Positions 5,658-6,704 of a stretch of 6,704 bases of DNA are shown piece after piece. The notes under the pieces are model-generated. The model was not told where the DNA came from. It did no database searches and saw only the letters and a program-made list of their open reading frames with translations. Source of the DNA: an uncultured Hyphomicrobiales bacterium (lineage in GTDB: Bacteria; Pseudomonadota; Alphaproteobacteria; Rhizobiales; Beijerinckiaceae); NCBI GenBank assembly GCA_903916165.1, contig CAIWVR010000594.1, forward strand, positions 1 to 6,704, written 5' to 3'. Made by a program: the position numbers and the translations under genes. The stretch's first letter is position 1. The number at the start of each line of letters is the position of its first letter.

Positions 5658-6155
5658 ATGGTGCATTTCTTATGGGTCAATGCAGCCAAGACCTGGCTGT
5701 TGCAACAGGCTGCGGTCGATGTTGCGCTGGGTGCTTTTGGCGTTGGCCTCGCCAGCAGTTCGGTGGCTTTTGCCGCATTCATGATCTCGACCAGCAATCA
5801 GGGACCACGGATCAACGGCGTCGACAAGCTCGCGATCTTCGCGCAGCCGATTTCCGCGCCTTATACGGGCGGCTTTGTGCGCGGGTCGCGGGGACAGGAG
5901 TTCGACCCGATGCCGGTCGGTACGCAGCGCGCACGCACGCTGGCGCGCCAGCCCGCCGTCGTGGAAAAATTCGTCACGGGCTATCGGATGCGCGGCTATT
6001 CGCAGGGCGAGGCGCTTGTGCAGGGACCGGGCGGTTTCATGAATGTGAAAGTCGGCGCCGACATCGAAGGGCTGGGCCGCGTGCTCGGCATTGAGGCGCG
6101 CGGACCAAATCTCGTCGTGGTCACCACGGGCGGCGTTATTTCCGGCGACAATTGA
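5658..6155 (+). CDS. Conserved-looking one-pass membrane protein of unknown function
   Basis: A 165-residue protein I cannot name. A short N-terminal tail is followed by one hydrophobic segment at about 22-43 (VALGAFGVGLASSSVAFAAFM), then a polar linker, then a compact C-terminal domain at about 105-162: GYRMRGYSQGEALVQGPGG, VKVGADIEGLGRVLGIEARG, LVVVTTGGVI. The pattern 'GYR...ALV...GxGRVxxIExRG...VVVTxxGxI' recalls the small beta domains of GspC/PilP-type secretion proteins and of hypothetical proteins found in alphaproteobacteria, so a periplasmic domain anchored by one helix is likely; this is inference. Start: ATG 5658 with AGGGGAG at 5641-5647, ten bases upstream, a slightly long spacing. 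ATG 5625 is in frame but lies in a hairpin loop without a Shine-Dalgarno. The gene converges on fliI, its stop directly abutting the fliI stop. Confidence 0.65.
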   Translation: MVHFLWVNAAKTWLLQQAAVDVALGAFGVGLASSSVAFAAFMISTSNQGPRINGVDKLAIFAQPISAPYTGGFVRGSRGQEFDPMPVGTQRARTLARQPAVVEKFVTGYRMRGYSQGEALVQGPGGFMNVKVGADIEGLGRVLGIEARGPNLVVVTTGGVISGDN

Positions 6156-6704
6156 TCATTGTGCGCGCAGTGCTTCGGCGAGATCCCGGAAACCATCCGT
6201 GCTGGAGGGCGAGTGCGGCAGCTGGTTCAGCGCAGTGTAGAGTTTTGGAACCGCGAGAACCGCCTGGTCGAGCTCCGCATCCGCGCCGGCCTGATAGCCG
6301 CCCATCAACCGCAGGTCGCGCGTGTCCTCATAGCGAGCGACGAGCGTGCGCAGGCGCATCACGAGCGCGCGCTGTTCGGGCGACCAGACATGATGCGACA
6401 GGCGCGAGATAGACGCGAGAATATCGATGGCGGGATAGCGTCCCTGTTCGGCGATGGCGCGCGACAGCACGACATGGCCATCGAGCGTGCCACGAATGGA
6501 ATCCGCCACCGGATCGTTGTGATCGTCGCCATCCACCAGAACTGAAAACACGCCGGTGATGGAGCCGCTGCCCTCGACGCCGGGGCCCGCGCGTTCCAGC
6601 AGTTTGGGAAGATCGCTGAACACGCTGGGCGGATAGCCGCGCGCGACGGCGGGCTCTCCCGCCGCCAGCGCGACATCGCGCGCGGCATGGGCGTAGCGTG
6701 TGAC
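6156..6704 (-). CDS. fliI: Flagellum-specific ATPase FliI, C-terminal part (5' end beyond window)
   Basis: C-terminal 182 residues of FliI, the F1-beta-like ATPase that, with FliH and FliJ, feeds the flagellar type III export gate at the cytoplasmic membrane. The visible part starts right after the Walker B region (VTRYAHAARDVALAAGEP), then shows GYPPSVFSDLPKLLERAGP, GSITGVFSVLVDGDDHNDP, VADSIRGTLDGHVVLSRAIA, GRYPAIDILASISRLSH and the C-terminal RYEDTRDLRLMGGYQAGADA. The Walker A and Walker B themselves lie off the right edge. The frame is open to position 6704, so a GTG at 6623 is internal. The stop is TGA at 6158-6156. The virulence export ATPase SctN/YscN is a relative, but the DTRDLRLMGGYQ-type tail is typical of alphaproteobacterial FliI. 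The gene reads toward the plus-strand genes and shares no spacer with the membrane-protein gene it faces. Confidence 0.93.
   Translation of the reverse strand, partial: VTRYAHAARDVALAAGEPAVARGYPPSVFSDLPKLLERAGPGVEGSGSITGVFSVLVDGDDHNDPVADSIRGTLDGHVVLSRAIAEQGRYPAIDILASISRLSHHVWSPEQRALVMRLRTLVARYEDTRDLRLMGGYQAGADAELDQAVLAVPKLYTALNQLPHSPSSTDGFRDLAEALRAQ

Overview
The window is gene-dense, GC-rich DNA with frequent Arg/Ala/Gly codons, GTG starts and start/stop overlaps. The gene set and the character of the FliI tail point to an alphaproteobacterium, most likely of the Hyphomicrobiales (Rhizobiales); genus cannot be told from the sequence alone.

Layout. Positions 1-4747 hold a tight plus-strand run of six genes: a 5'-truncated CoxD-type MoxR AAA+ ATPase (1-828), a CoxE-type von Willebrand factor A protein (818-2020), a two-piece XdhC/CoxI pair (2103-2426 and 2426-3127), a MoeA/MogA-like molybdopterin-binding protein (3124-4140) and a MocA/MobA-like nucleotidyltransferase (4127-4747). 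Four of the five junctions overlap by 1-14 bases; only the coxE/xdhC junction has a real gap (82 bases), with a possible promoter and a strong Shine-Dalgarno. After a 116-base gap comes a short-chain dehydrogenase/reductase-fold protein (4864-5595). It has lost the catalytic Tyr of the YxxxK motif. A 62-base gap with a strong inverted repeat leads to a small one-pass membrane protein of unknown function (5658-6155). On the minus strand, entering from the right edge, is the 3' end of fliI, the flagellar export ATPase (6704-6156).

How the genes fit together. The first six genes form an assembly module for a molybdenum hydroxylase of the xanthine dehydrogenase/CO dehydrogenase family. The nucleotidyltransferase and MoeA-like protein would make or handle the dinucleotide form of the cofactor. 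The XdhC pair would bind, protect and help sulfurate it. The CoxD ATPase with the CoxE metal-binding adaptor would remodel the apo-enzyme so the active site can be completed. The structural subunits are not in the window; by analogy with known cox clusters they should lie to the left of position 1, so the substrate (CO or another compound) cannot be assigned here. The SDR may be a late member of the same unit, but its role is unknown. The right end belongs to a flagellar region that converges on it with no spacer between stop codons.

No rRNA, tRNA, CRISPR, insertion sequence or phage signal was seen. Points most worth a second look: the Tyr-less SDR, the hairpin that holds the Shine-Dalgarno of the membrane protein, the separate MoeA-like and MocA-like genes, and paired palindromes around the start of the first XdhC gene.
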